Source: CBFDBF01 sp050291465 (GTDB lineage Bacteria; Pseudomonadota; Gammaproteobacteria; Chromatiales; Chromatiaceae). From it: a stretch of DNA of 64,000 bases. The notes below the pieces were generated by a model. It saw only the letters and a program-made list of their open reading frames with translations. It had not been told where the DNA came from and ran no database searches. Numbering within the stretch: position 1 is the first letter of the stretch; every line of letters begins with the position of its first letter. The DNA is taken from assembly GCA_050291465.1 (NCBI GenBank), contig JBNKJV010000007.1, positions 62,001 through 126,000 on the forward strand, given 5' to 3'. A program made the translations under genes and the position numbers. Of this stretch, positions 51,182-60,460 are shown piece after piece.

Positions 51182-51397
51182 GAAAATTTACTGTTTCTTT
51201 CAGTCGAGCCGCGGTGTCGTCAGCGCAGGGGGAAACCCGCACCTGACATCCCGGATGCGTTTTTGAACGCCGATTGCTGCCCCCAAGCCGTTTCGCAAGC
51301 GTGTACCTCACAATTATTAACAGAGATGCCTACCTGACACAACCGGTGCCTCCGTACTTGATTTTCCGTCGTAGGCCCACAATCACCGCCCGATGAC

Positions 51398-51781
51398 CTA
51401 TGGCATGAACTTGACCACGATCTGCCGTTGCACCAGCGGATTACCCGCGGTTCCGCCCGCTTCCCCGGTACTGGTGATGGTGTACTCGGTTTTGGTCGCG
51501 ACGGTAACCGAGGTAACGCTGGTGGTAAACCAGGACGACCCGGTAGTCACCGGCGCATCCACCACCGCCCCCGTTCCGGCCGCGTACAGAATATCGTATA
51601 CCGCCCAGTCAACGCCGCTTTCCGCCGCCACCAGGGCCTGACTGGAATACCACTCGTTGATGGTCTCTTTGCTGCCGAGGATCATGTAGTGAGTCATCAA
51701 TGCGGCAAGAACCGCCAGCGCGGTTATCAGGAATATGGCGGTGATTAATGAGACGCCCAACTGTCGCTTGATCTTGTTCAT
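51398..51781 (-). CDS. mshP: MshP, PilX-like minor pilin protein
   Basis: A 127-residue protein with an atypical prepilin start (NKIKRQLGVSLITAIFLITALAVLAAL) and a short variable beta tail. It corresponds to MshP in Vibrio. GTG 51796, overlapping the mshO stop (GTGA), would add five residues; ATG 51781 has GGGAG before it. It ends the pilin half of the locus; a 260-bp gap with a promoter follows. Confidence 0.8.
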   Translation of the reverse strand: MNKIKRQLGVSLITAIFLITALAVLAALMTHYMILGSKETINEWYSSQALVAAESGVDWAVYDILYAAGTGAVVDAPVTTGSSWFTTSVTSVTVATKTEYTITSTGEAGGTAGNPLVQRQIVVKFMP

Positions 51782-51792
51782 GCCGCTCCCGT

Positions 51793-52632
51793 TCACGGTG
51801 TATTACGGATATGCACTTCGTGATAAAGATCGATGGTTTCGTCCCCGAAATCCAGGGACAGCTCGATCTGGAGTAATCCGGTGGATGCGGTGTTTCCCGG
51901 CGTATAGCGGAATTGAATATTGCTGACACCGTTCACCAGCACCGGATCTGCGGCGTTCCAGTCCTGGGCCTGATCGTACAGGCCGGCCGAAAAAACCCCT
52001 TCATGCCAGTACAGGGAAGATCCGGACAGACCCACTTCAATCACATCGTCGGCTATGAAGAAGTGTTTGCCCGGAGAATCGTAAGGGAACCGGTTGGCGC
52101 CGAACTGCAACACCTGGCCGGCCGTGGTCCCGTCGGCGGCGAGGCTGGTGGAAGCGACACCGGTCAAAGCGACAATGGAGGAGGGAGAACCGACGACCAG
52201 ATCCGACGGCGAGGTGTTGCCGATCACCAGCATGTCACCCGCGGCAAAGGAGTAATCCGTACCGATCTTGTACAGCTCCGTTTTGTTTGCGTTTTTTATG
52301 AAACGCCTCGGCATCTGGATAAAGGCGGTACCATAATTGTCTTTCTGTTCGATGTAACGCCCTCCGGTCCGACCCCGGAGAAACTCGATCCCAACCCCGC
52401 CGCCTATCTCCGACAAGCTGTTGGGAACCGCGTGCCGGACCTCCCGCGCAATGCGTTCAAGGGCGAGGCGGCCCATACCCACGAGTCTCGCCCGCTCCTT
52501 GGTATCATCGTATGCGCTCATGGATTCGACAATCATCGGCGCCAGCACCCCGGCCAGAATACCGAGAATAACGATGGTCATCACCAGTTCCGTCAGGGTA
52601 AAGCCTCGCTGCAATCGCTGCTTTCCGGTCAT
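51793..52632 (-). CDS. mshO: MshO, minor pilin (PilW-like)
   Basis: A 279-residue prepilin: leader MTGKQRLQRG, then FTLTELVMTIVILGILAGVLAP with the conserved Glu5, and a long variable domain. Its ATG overlaps the mshD stop (TGATG) and its stop overlaps mshP. The EVRHAVPNS region is typical of MshO/PilW-type proteins. Confidence 0.88.
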   Translation of the reverse strand: MTGKQRLQRGFTLTELVMTIVILGILAGVLAPMIVESMSAYDDTKERARLVGMGRLALERIAREVRHAVPNSLSEIGGGVGIEFLRGRTGGRYIEQKDNYGTAFIQMPRRFIKNANKTELYKIGTDYSFAAGDMLVIGNTSPSDLVVGSPSSIVALTGVASTSLAADGTTAGQVLQFGANRFPYDSPGKHFFIADDVIEVGLSGSSLYWHEGVFSAGLYDQAQDWNAADPVLVNGVSNIQFRYTPGNTASTGLLQIELSLDFGDETIDLYHEVHIRNTP

Positions 52633-53159
52633 CAGTTGTTTATCCTGTACCCGGTCAGGGTAATGGTCTCGCCGGTGGGGGTCTGAACATCCACCGTAAT
52701 ACGCCGCACGTCATTGGCATTTATACCGTTCCAGGCGGCTGCCGGCTGCGTCACCGAGACGTCCACCGTAAAATCAGCGCCGTAGCCGGTCATGACATTT
52801 CCCTGGGAATCCCTGGGGGGACTCTCTCCCGAGATCGCCGCATAATCGTCCACGTCATCGTACAGCGAGCGGGACCCCTCCTCCGCGCCGATACCGGTGG
52901 GCGCGGGTCCTCCGGTGCAGGTGGGACTCGCCGTATCCACACAACCACCGCCGATGGGGGTATTTTCGTTCCAGCGCTTACCCATGATCTCGTCCAGATA
53001 GGCCCCGGCCACCGCCAGCGCCCGCTGCCGCAGAAACGGTTCGTGACTATGACTGGCATTCTGACTGAACTGCAGAGCAATGGCGCCTACCGCAACACTG
53101 ACGATGACGATAAAGATCACCAGCTCCAACAGGCTGTATCCCCACTGCCGAGCGTTCAT
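52632..53159 (-). CDS. mshD: MshD, minor pilin (PilV-like)
   Basis: A 175-residue prepilin with leader MNARQWG followed by YSLLELVIFIVIVSVAVGAI, and a segment LRQRALAVAGAYLDEIMGKRW typical of MshD. The start overlaps mshC (ATGA). Two cysteines (GGGCVDTASPTC) may form a disulfide. Confidence 0.87.
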   Translation of the reverse strand: MNARQWGYSLLELVIFIVIVSVAVGAIALQFSQNASHSHEPFLRQRALAVAGAYLDEIMGKRWNENTPIGGGCVDTASPTCTGGPAPTGIGAEEGSRSLYDDVDDYAAISGESPPRDSQGNVMTGYGADFTVDVSVTQPAAAWNGINANDVRRITVDVQTPTGETITLTGYRINN

Positions 53160-53626
53160 CGCGCGAACCCCGTAGCGCGTTCGATGTCGACCGTCGCCGA
53201 CTCCCCGCTTCTGCTCAGGGTAATGGTGACGTCCGCACCCAAATCGGGACGGCCGCGGCTATCGAAGTTGATGGTGGTGGCGGGACCCAGGGATATACCG
53301 CTCCAGCTTTCGGTATAGCTGGCCGCGTTGGTCACCGGATTGGGAACATTGGTGGTTGAGTTGCTGTCCACCAGGCTGACCGTATAGCCGCCGCCGGACA
53401 GGGTGATGCGGTAGTTGTCCGGGTTGCCGTCACCGTCATCGTCAATACCTGAGTGGGACATGGCCATCTCCTGGGTATAGCGGATCGCCTCGATCAGCTC
53501 ATCCGCCGCGGAAGCCACATCAAAGGCGTCGCGGTCGAAACGTGGAGCGGCGTAGACCGCCAGCACCCCCACGATAACGATGACCAGGATCAGCTCCACA
53601 AGGGTAAACCCGCGCTGCGCCGTCAC
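53156..53626 (-). CDS. mshC: MshC, minor pilin (GspH/FimT-like)
   Basis: A 156-residue prepilin: MTAQRG | FTLVELILVIVIVGVLAVYAAPRFD, Glu5 present, then a GspH-like beta domain. The start is GTG 53626, overlapping the mshQ stop (GTGA), with an excellent GGAGG 4 nt before. It corresponds to MshC by position and type. Confidence 0.85.
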   Translation of the reverse strand: MTAQRGFTLVELILVIVIVGVLAVYAAPRFDRDAFDVASAADELIEAIRYTQEMAMSHSGIDDDGDGNPDNYRITLSGGGYTVSLVDSNSTTNVPNPVTNAASYTESWSGISLGPATTINFDSRGRPDLGADVTITLSRSGESATVDIERATGFAR

Positions 53627-56600
53627 TTGACCTCCTGCCAGTAGATAAACCGGTCGTCACTGCGGAATATACCGAAGGTGGCGGTAGCCGAGGGATTATC
53701 ATCGTATAGATTGCCGTCCGCGGGAAGATTATCCACCCCGTCGAAATCGTACCTTAACCAGGTATCCCAGACGGTATCCACCAGACTGCTGCCGCCGGGG
53801 GTGGCGTCGTCCGCGGCGATGGTGATGGTCAGATCGCCGACACCGGCCGCAACGGACACCGGCGACACCGGGGCGCTGTTGGTGGTAATGCCGCTATCGG
53901 TCACCGTGTAGGTGTAAGAGCTGCAATTGTCGTCGCTATTGATGACCCAATTCCCGGAGGCGTCATAATACTGCACGCCCACAGGCATGATCAGGCTCTC
54001 CCCTACCTGGGCCATGGTACCGTATACGTCGTTGGCGAAGGCGCTGCCGAAGCGCTGCTCGTTCCCGGTCGGGGTGATCGGTTTGCCGTCCGGTGCCGGC
54101 AGATCGCTGGCACCGGCCTCACCGTCCGAGACCGAAACCAGGTCTATGGTCAGATCGGCACTGAACGGACTGATACGCCCGCTGGCCCGCTCGTACTGAA
54201 ATGCATCAGCGGCCGCTCCTCCGAGGGTGAGAGTCAGAGTGCCGTCGCCGTTATCCGCCAGGCTGTGGGTGCCTTCGGTGCTGATCACCGCGATATTGCT
54301 TCCGCCCTCGTCCAGGGTGGTGTTGTCCGCCGTCGGATAGTTCAATCCGATACCGGACAGGGTAAGCCTGGCAAAGTCGCCGGTGTAATTCGCGGTTATG
54401 GCGGTACCGGTGGTTTCCGCGGTGATCACCACCGTCGGTGCGATACCGTAACCGAAGTTCTGTCCCAGATAGGTAAAGGGCGTGGCGCCCGTGGTGCAAC
54501 CGTTGGCGAAGTCTCCGCTACCCACCGCGGTGGTAAAGTGGTCGGGATAGAAGCGGCCGATATTCACCGTCGTAGTTGCGGCCACATCCCCCGCACCCAG
54601 GTAGTCGCCGTCCCAGATATGGGGCGTCAGCCGGATAATCCCCACCTCAGGCCAGCTATAGGTTGCGGTGGCGATACCGTTACTGAACGCGGGCGCACCG
54701 CCGGTCACCAGAGGCGGGTTGACCCCGTCATCCGGAGCGATCAGTTCCGGCAAGTAACCGCTATAGTCCTGCCAGGTGACGCCCCCGTCGGTGACCGAAC
54801 CGCCCCCGGTGGGCCAGGTGGGCTCGCTGCCGGAAGAGGTCCCGGCGGTAACCACCCGGTAAGAGTGGCCGTTGGGACTGGTGGGTACGACCACGTCACC
54901 GAGACCGTAGGCGGTGGAGCCGCTCCAGGCGATCGCCGCCAACCTCGCGGATTCCCCTTCGTTTCCGAAGTTAGGAGTGGTGTCCCCCTCGGCGTCCCGG
55001 GAGGCGACGGTAACGGTGAAGTCCTCCCCGGCAGGACAGAACGGATCCCCCGTATAGTCGGTGGCCGGGGGTAACGGATTACTGGTGCCGTCGTTGCACT
55101 GGATGGCATAGGTATCGAAATGGTCCGGTTTGACCACGAACTGGGCGTTACCACGGATACCGTTGGGGAGATCGGGATCGGCGACGCTGGTGTCCTTCAT
55201 GCTGACGGTTATCAGACCCACATCCTTGTACTTGCCGGTGACCTGCGCCTGACCGCTGGTAAAGGTAACCGTACGCGGCGTGGCCGCCGCCTCGGAGGTA
55301 CCGATGGACTGGGTGTCGTTGTCATCGGTCACGGATACCTGGACGGTACCGCTGGCCGGATTGTCGTAACCGGACCAGAACTGCAACGCCTTCTGCCCGC
55401 TGTACGCCTCGATGACCCCGCAGACGGGATCGGCCGGGGTAACGCCGTAAGCGGTGATATAGATCGGGAAATCCGTACCCGCGATCTGGCTGCTGAAGGC
55501 GGGAGAGGGGATCGTCGGGGGATTGCCGATAGCCGACGAGGTAACGGTAAAACCGCTGGGGCTGAACGGAAGCGGCCCGTGGCTACCGTCGTCGCTTACG
55601 CTTCCGTCACTGACCGCCAGGGTTATGGGACTGGTCCCCTCCAGGTAGTCCAGTCCGAACTCCACGCTGGTCTCCCCGGCGGCGAAGGTATAGGTGGCTA
55701 TGCCGTCGTCCGCGGTGCCGTTGGAAAAGGTTCCGGAACCGGTAACCAGTGACCAGTCTCCCCGGCCGGACTGGGTATCGATGGTGATGGTAAGGCCGTC
55801 GGCGTCAAAGGGCTGGCTGGGGGAGCTGTCATCCATGGCCTCGACCGTTATGGTCTCGGTGGCGCAGTTGATGCCGAAGCCGTCATGGGTGATGACATAG
55901 TGATCGAGAAGAACCCCGCCGCAGTTTACCGCCGGGCGCGCGCTGCCGTCGTAGTTGTTGCCCGCGAGCTGATTGGTATAGGCGGCGGAAATCTCACTGG
56001 AAGAGAGGGCCATGTTATAGATGGTGTACTCATCCAGCGGCGCACGAAAACCCTGCGCCGCGTTGGAACCCACATTGTCGAAGGAGGTCCCGAGATAACT
56101 GAAGGTACCGGTGGTCTGGCGGAACACGTTTTCGATATAGGTACCGTCGATATAGAGATAGGTTCTACCCCCGTAGCCCACCAGCGCCACATGGTGCCAA
56201 CCGTCGCTCAGGGAACCGAAGCGGAAGTTCCCGTAGGTGGTCCCGCCGGTGGTGTATACCCCCCAGCGGTAGCGCTGGGAAGGCGGTCCGGTACCACGGT
56301 CGAGAAACATCACATCACCACCGCCCGCCACAGCACCCAATACATAGTACTGACTGTGTCCCTGGGTAAAGGGGGTCTGAAACCAGCTGGAGATGGTCCA
56401 TTCGCTTCCCAGGGGAACCGAAGTGGAGACGTAGTCCCGCCGGTCATCGCTGTTCAGATGTCGATTGATGAAACCGGGAATATTGGTGTCCACCCCGAAC
56501 TGTGCCGTTCCATTCGCATGCCCGAAGGTATCGATCACTTCACCCGCGGCGCCCGTATACTGGCACTCGTCAAAGCGATACTCCGAGTAGGGACGCACGG

Positions 56601-57711
56601 CCCCCAGTGCCACCACCGGTTCATCTTCCACATAACGCCGGATGACGATGTTACGCAGACGGGCGCGATCCTGCGCCGTCATCACCGCGGCGAAGCCGCG
56701 ACCCTGATAGGAACTGTCGGTACCGCTCACATGCAGGGAACCGGCATCCGGCCAGCCCATGGCGGTCCAGCCGCTGTCGCTGTCCCAGTACTTGAGGTTT
56801 GTTGGCGCACCTCCCCACGCGGCCAGGGCCTGCTTGCGCCACTGGTTGGTGGCGACACCCCCGGGATTGGTGCCGTCAACCGCGATCGTTTCCCGAAACG
56901 ATTTTACGATATCGCCGTCATTGGCATAGCCGTTGCCGCAGGACGACTGTTGGCCGCGGTTGGTGGCGTAATAGTGGCTGGCCGCCTCCGAACCTCCGCT
57001 GCCGCTGTCGATAATACCCCGCACCATGACACCCGTGGTCATGTTAATTTCGTAACATCCGGTGTGGTAGAACTCCGCCTCTATCAGCACATCCCGTTCA
57101 TCCACCTCTCTGCGGTAACCGCTGCTGTAGTTGTCGCCGTTGTCGTAGGTGTAATAGCCGCCAAAATTCCAGACCAGAGAGTTGTCCCAGCCGGTGCCGT
57201 GCCAGGCATCGATGCGGCCGTGAACATACATCCCGCTGCGATCAATAGAAGCGTCGTCATACCAGAGATAGACGTTGGTGGTGGAAACGGGATTGGGCGG
57301 CCAGGCCCAGGGATTGCCGTAATAGATGAAATAACTGCTGTCGGTGGTGCTGTCGGCGATGTCCGCCTGCAGCATAAAACGGATCTCGGTGGTGGCGCTG
57401 TTGCAGTTCACCACATGCCGGTCCACCTCATTCCAGTTGCTGCCGTCGTAATAAACCACCCGCAGGTCATCGCAGTCGGCCTGCATCTGACCACCGGAAA
57501 TGAGTGCCTGGGTATCCAGTCCGGTGAGGCGGACGGTGTAGTCCTGGTAGCCCTTATCCGGCGCGGTGGCACCGGTGGTGATAAGCAGCTGCTGACGGCT
57601 TGAGTAATTGGTATTCCACCAGGCGTTGACCTCGAACGAGACCAGAAGCAGGAGCAGTAACAACAGCCTGCCGAAAAGTCTGGAAAACCGCCTGTCGCGT
57701 AGAGCCGTCAT
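53623..57711 (-). CDS. mshQ: MshQ-like giant surface adhesin (DUF2341 - LamG - DUF6701)
   Basis: A 1362-residue secreted protein. Signal peptide with a poly-Leu core (ends VNA). Order: DUF2341-type beta domain (about 90-185), LamG/concanavalin-like domain (about 375-595, including WTISSWFQTPF and YLYIDGTYIENV), Ig-like beta repeats, and a C-terminal DUF6701 region (about 800-1355) as in MshQ. It is thought to be the tip or surface adhesin of MSHA pili. The gene is placed between mshA and mshC, not at the end of the locus as in Vibrio. Codon use is like its neighbours. Confidence 0.88.
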   Translation of the reverse strand: MTALRDRRFSRLFGRLLLLLLLLVSFEVNAWWNTNYSSRQQLLITTGATAPDKGYQDYTVRLTGLDTQALISGGQMQADCDDLRVVYYDGSNWNEVDRHVVNCNSATTEIRFMLQADIADSTTDSSYFIYYGNPWAWPPNPVSTTNVYLWYDDASIDRSGMYVHGRIDAWHGTGWDNSLVWNFGGYYTYDNGDNYSSGYRREVDERDVLIEAEFYHTGCYEINMTTGVMVRGIIDSGSGGSEAASHYYATNRGQQSSCGNGYANDGDIVKSFRETIAVDGTNPGGVATNQWRKQALAAWGGAPTNLKYWDSDSGWTAMGWPDAGSLHVSGTDSSYQGRGFAAVMTAQDRARLRNIVIRRYVEDEPVVALGAVRPYSEYRFDECQYTGAAGEVIDTFGHANGTAQFGVDTNIPGFINRHLNSDDRRDYVSTSVPLGSEWTISSWFQTPFTQGHSQYYVLGAVAGGGDVMFLDRGTGPPSQRYRWGVYTTGGTTYGNFRFGSLSDGWHHVALVGYGGRTYLYIDGTYIENVFRQTTGTFSYLGTSFDNVGSNAAQGFRAPLDEYTIYNMALSSSEISAAYTNQLAGNNYDGSARPAVNCGGVLLDHYVITHDGFGINCATETITVEAMDDSSPSQPFDADGLTITIDTQSGRGDWSLVTGSGTFSNGTADDGIATYTFAAGETSVEFGLDYLEGTSPITLAVSDGSVSDDGSHGPLPFSPSGFTVTSSAIGNPPTIPSPAFSSQIAGTDFPIYITAYGVTPADPVCGVIEAYSGQKALQFWSGYDNPASGTVQVSVTDDNDTQSIGTSEAAATPRTVTFTSGQAQVTGKYKDVGLITVSMKDTSVADPDLPNGIRGNAQFVVKPDHFDTYAIQCNDGTSNPLPPATDYTGDPFCPAGEDFTVTVASRDAEGDTTPNFGNEGESARLAAIAWSGSTAYGLGDVVVPTSPNGHSYRVVTAGTSSGSEPTWPTGGGSVTDGGVTWQDYSGYLPELIAPDDGVNPPLVTGGAPAFSNGIATATYSWPEVGIIRLTPHIWDGDYLGAGDVAATTTVNIGRFYPDHFTTAVGSGDFANGCTTGATPFTYLGQNFGYGIAPTVVITAETTGTAITANYTGDFARLTLSGIGLNYPTADNTTLDEGGSNIAVISTEGTHSLADNGDGTLTLTLGGAAADAFQYERASGRISPFSADLTIDLVSVSDGEAGASDLPAPDGKPITPTGNEQRFGSAFANDVYGTMAQVGESLIMPVGVQYYDASGNWVINSDDNCSSYTYTVTDSGITTNSAPVSPVSVAAGVGDLTITIAADDATPGGSSLVDTVWDTWLRYDFDGVDNLPADGNLYDDNPSATATFGIFRSDDRFIYWQEVK

Positions 57712-57770
57712 GGACTTGAGTACCTAAAGATCACCCCATCGGTTAACCGCGCAGTCCCGGCACCCGGCCC

Positions 57771-57809
57771 AAAAGACAAAAACGGGCTGGAGCAGATCCC
57801 CAGCCCGTT
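57771..57809 (-). terminator. Intrinsic terminator/attenuator between mshA and mshQ
   Basis: Stem AACGGGCTGG / CCAGCCCGTT with a 9-nt loop, followed on the minus strand by TTTGTCTTTT. It lies 60 bp past the mshA stop and 60 bp before mshQ, so mshA can be made in great excess over mshQ-P. Confidence 0.9.
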
Positions 57810-57867
57810 TCCCTTTTCCGGCTGATCAGCACGCGACTGCCAGCTGAAGTACTCCAAATTGTCTAAG

Positions 57868-58272
57868 TTACTTGGCGCATACCGCGGTAATGCTGGCGGT
57901 ACGGGCGTTATCCGCCGTGTCCCGCAAAGTACAGGTGGCGTCATCACCGTTGTTGGCGGTGGTGCAGTTCAGGGTACCTGCGCTGATCTCGTAATCCACC
58001 GTATCGATCGGGCTGGAGAGCAGACCGTTGATGGTGGTCATGTCGCACAACTCCGCATCTGTTGACAGATCGGTTCCTTTGCCCACCTGGACCGCGGCGT
58101 AATTGATGGCAAAGGCGGAGGTGGCGCCTCCCGCCAGACCTTCGACCGCCGCCTGCCGGGCATCATCTTCCAGATCGACGAACTGCGGCAGCGCCATGGC
58201 GGCTAGTATGCCGAGTATGACGATTACCATTATCAGCTCAATCAAGGTAAAACCACTCTGTTTCTTCATCAT
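57868..58272 (-). CDS. mshA: MSHA major pilin MshA
   Basis: A 134-residue type IV major pilin. Leader MMKKQSG, processed before FTLIELIMVIVILGILAAMALPQF, Glu5 present; the FVDLEDDARQAAVEGL helix is typical MshA. Four cysteines in the C-terminal half probably form two disulfides. The ATG at 58272 has GGAG nine nt before it; the very next codon is also ATG. It has its own promoter (58532-58561), a long leader with competing hairpins, and a strong terminator behind it, unlike the coupled minor-pilin genes. Confidence 0.92.
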   Translation of the reverse strand: MMKKQSGFTLIELIMVIVILGILAAMALPQFVDLEDDARQAAVEGLAGGATSAFAINYAAVQVGKGTDLSTDAELCDMTTINGLLSSPIDTVDYEISAGTLNCTTANNGDDATCTLRDTADNARTASITAVCAK

Positions 58273-58280
58273 CTGTGTAT

Positions 58281-58396
58281 TCTCCGCAAATTTTTGCAAC
58301 TATTTGTCGCTGTTTCGATCGTCTTACATCTCCTGCGGGCGTTGACTCGGCAACCTCAAGACCGCCGCACCTTCTCCAGATTCCTTGCGGAGATGT
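58281..58396 (-). promoter_or_regulatory. mshA leader with two mutually exclusive pairings (candidate RNA switch)
   Basis: In the leader, UCUCCGCAA (58393-58385) is exactly complementary to UUGCGGAGA (58289-58281), which contains the mshA Shine-Dalgarno. The same upstream block, as ACAUCUCCGC (58396-58387), can instead pair with GCAGGAGAUGU (58336-58326) and free the ribosome site. Only one of the two can form. No known c-di-GMP riboswitch consensus is recognised here. Confidence 0.5.
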
Positions 58397-58531
58397 TTCT
58401 TTCGCTTATATCTAGCGTCAACGTCCAGAAAAACTTTAATTCCGTGTGAAATTTATTTTTATATTTAAAATCAGACGGATAGGGTTAATGCATGGATATT
58501 TATTCAAAAATAACGCCATAACCGTTTGAAG

Positions 58532-58561
58532 ATTATAGTAAAAAACCTCGAGGATCGCCAA
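58532..58561 (-). promoter_or_regulatory. Predicted sigma-70 promoter of mshA
   Basis: -35 TTGGCG (58561-58556) and a perfect -10 TATAAT (58537-58532) with an 18-bp spacer. The start would be near 58525, leaving a leader of about 250 nt. The promoter abuts the stop of mshF. Confidence 0.7.
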
Positions 58562-58580
58562 CCCAAACCGGCGCTCGTCC

Positions 58581-59123
58581 CTAATCCGCCGGCGCCCAGC
58601 GGTAAGGCTCGAGCAGATGCAGGGAGACGTTGCGCAACTGGTCCCGGCCGGGATCGAATCGGTCGTTCCCGTCCGTGTCGCCATAGGCGACCTTTATGGC
58701 GAGCCGGATGCGGGCCGGCCCCGTCAGAGAGGAGGAAAAGCCTTCTTCGAACTGAACCCGGTAGATCAGCACTCTTTTATCGAGATCGAAATACCACCGA
58801 CCGCCGCCGATGGAAGAGGGATCCACGTTCGCCAGCTCGCCTATGTAGTTGGGGGGCGGGACCCGCAGCAGATCCATGGGATTGCTTCCCTCGAGGGTTA
58901 GGACAGCCGGGATACCCTGTTTAACCGCCCGGCCCGCCACCTGCATGCCCAGGGCGCTGCGCAACGTGCCGATGGTGGAGGCGACGCCGGTGCGTTCCGC
59001 CGCCACCCGAAGTTCCCAGATCTTTTCCGCGGCGGTCCAGATGAATATCAGGATCAGGCAGACCATGATGACCAGTTCCGTCAGACTGGCGCCGAGCTGT
59101 CGCCGTCGCTGAAGTCGCAACAT
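58581..59123 (-). CDS. mshF: MshF-like prepilin-type protein
   Basis: A 180-residue protein with an N-terminal pilin-like helix (RRRQLGASLTELVIMVCLILIFIW, Glu at +5 after G) and a C-terminal domain with ARIRLAIKVAYGDTDGNDRFD. Position between mshG and mshA equals mshF of Vibrio. It lies 13 bp after mshG and has no strong terminator before the mshA promoter. The region binds no known ligand that I can see. Confidence 0.78.
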   Translation of the reverse strand: MLRLQRRRQLGASLTELVIMVCLILIFIWTAAEKIWELRVAAERTGVASTIGTLRSALGMQVAGRAVKQGIPAVLTLEGSNPMDLLRVPPPNYIGELANVDPSSIGGGRWYFDLDKRVLIYRVQFEEGFSSSLTGPARIRLAIKVAYGDTDGNDRFDPGRDQLRNVSLHLLEPYRWAPAD

Positions 59124-59136
59124 GGGCGGAACCCCT

Positions 59137-60360
59137 CTAGCGTCTGGCGAGCTGGGTGAGATCCCACATGGGCAGGAAGATACCCAGGGCCAGGATCAGA
59201 ACCAGGATACCCAGGGCGATGATAAGGACAGGCTCGATGGCGGAAGCAAGGTTCTTGAGGTCATAGTCCACCTCCCGCTCATAGAAATCCGCCACCTCCG
59301 CCAGCATCCGATCCACGGCGCCGCTCTCCTCACCCACCGCCAGCATCTGGATCACCAGGGGGGTAAAGAGGTTGCTGGCGGTGGCGGTGCGGGTGAGGGA
59401 TTCCCCTCGTTCCACGCCGTTACGCATATTCAATACCCGACTGCCCACATACTCGTTGTCCACGGCGCGGGAGACCACGGTCAGGGCCTGCACCAGCGGC
59501 ACGCCGCTGCTGATGGACATGGAGAAGGAACGGGCAAAGCGGGCCAGGGTGGCACGGTGGATAATACCGCCCACCATGGGCAGACGCAGTTTCAGCCGGT
59601 CCCAGCGGTACTTGCCCTCACTGGTCCGCACATAGAAACGCACCCCGAACCAGGTGGCGATAACCGCCGCCAGCATCAGCGGCCAATGAGCGACGAAGAA
59701 GTTCGAGGTACCGATAAGCAGCTCGGTCTGCCACGGCAGCTCCAGTTTCATCCTCTGGAACGCATCAGCGAATTTCGGGATGACAAAGATGTTCACGATA
59801 GCCACCGCCAGAATCATCATCCCGATCACGAATGAGGGATAACGCAGAGCCGCCTTGACCCGGTTGCGGGTATCCCGGTCCAGCTCCAGGTATTGAGAAA
59901 GCTGCAGAAAGGCCTCTTCCAGCCGACCGGTGGTCTCCCCCACCCTGACCATGCTGATCATGACCGGGGTAAAGATATCCCCGTAGCGCCCCATGGCCAT
60001 AGAGAGTTCCCGCCCGGCCTCCAGTTCATTGCGGACCCCGAACAGGGCCTCGGCCAGGATCGGATTGCGGGTGGTCTCCGCCAGCCCGTTGATGCCCCGG
60101 ACGATGGGCACGCCGGCGCGGGTGATGCTGTACATCTGGCGGCAGAAGAGCACCAGGTCCTCGACCCCCGGTTTCCCGGTGAACAACCGCTGCTTGCGCT
60201 CGACCCAGCTTCCACCCCCCTTTTCCACCTCCATGATATCGATGGGGGTGACGCCGCTGTTCAGGAGCAGGGTGGCGACCGAGTCCGCGCTGCTGGACTC
60301 CATCTCTCCCGAGATCGCCTCTCCGCGACTGTCCCGTGCTTTGTATCGGTATTGTGGCAT
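59137..60360 (-). CDS. mshG: MshG, GspF/PilC-type inner-membrane platform protein
   Basis: A 407-residue T2SS/T4P platform protein: N-terminal GspF repeat (about 70-195, FCRQMYSITRAGVPIVRGINGLAE), helix pairs at about 168-190, 220-240 and 375-398, and a second repeat (about 270-390, FARSFSMSISSGVPLVQAL). It is the first gene of the locus on this strand and begins 100 bp after tilS. The LFTPLVIQMLAVGEESGAVDRML segment is family-typical. Confidence 0.92.
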   Translation of the reverse strand: MPQYRYKARDSRGEAISGEMESSSADSVATLLLNSGVTPIDIMEVEKGGGSWVERKQRLFTGKPGVEDLVLFCRQMYSITRAGVPIVRGINGLAETTRNPILAEALFGVRNELEAGRELSMAMGRYGDIFTPVMISMVRVGETTGRLEEAFLQLSQYLELDRDTRNRVKAALRYPSFVIGMMILAVAIVNIFVIPKFADAFQRMKLELPWQTELLIGTSNFFVAHWPLMLAAVIATWFGVRFYVRTSEGKYRWDRLKLRLPMVGGIIHRATLARFARSFSMSISSGVPLVQALTVVSRAVDNEYVGSRVLNMRNGVERGESLTRTATASNLFTPLVIQMLAVGEESGAVDRMLAEVADFYEREVDYDLKNLASAIEPVLIIALGILVLILALGIFLPMWDLTQLARR

Positions 60361-60460
60361 TCGGAGTTTCCGCTTTGATTCGGTCCCTATCGGACCAGAT
60401 TGTACAGAGAATAGGGACGTTACCTATCCGCAACTACGCTACGCCAGGCGTCCGCAAACA

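Noticed and set aside
55885..57603. 572-codon open frame on the plus strand
   Set aside because: Antisense to mshQ; composition is that of a shadow of a GC-rich gene, with no domain, no ribosome site and no family features.
58273..58531. Known c-di-GMP riboswitch (GEMM type) in the mshA leader
   Set aside because: I compared the leader with the remembered GEMM-I core and saw no matching conserved blocks; only the generic competing stems are supported.
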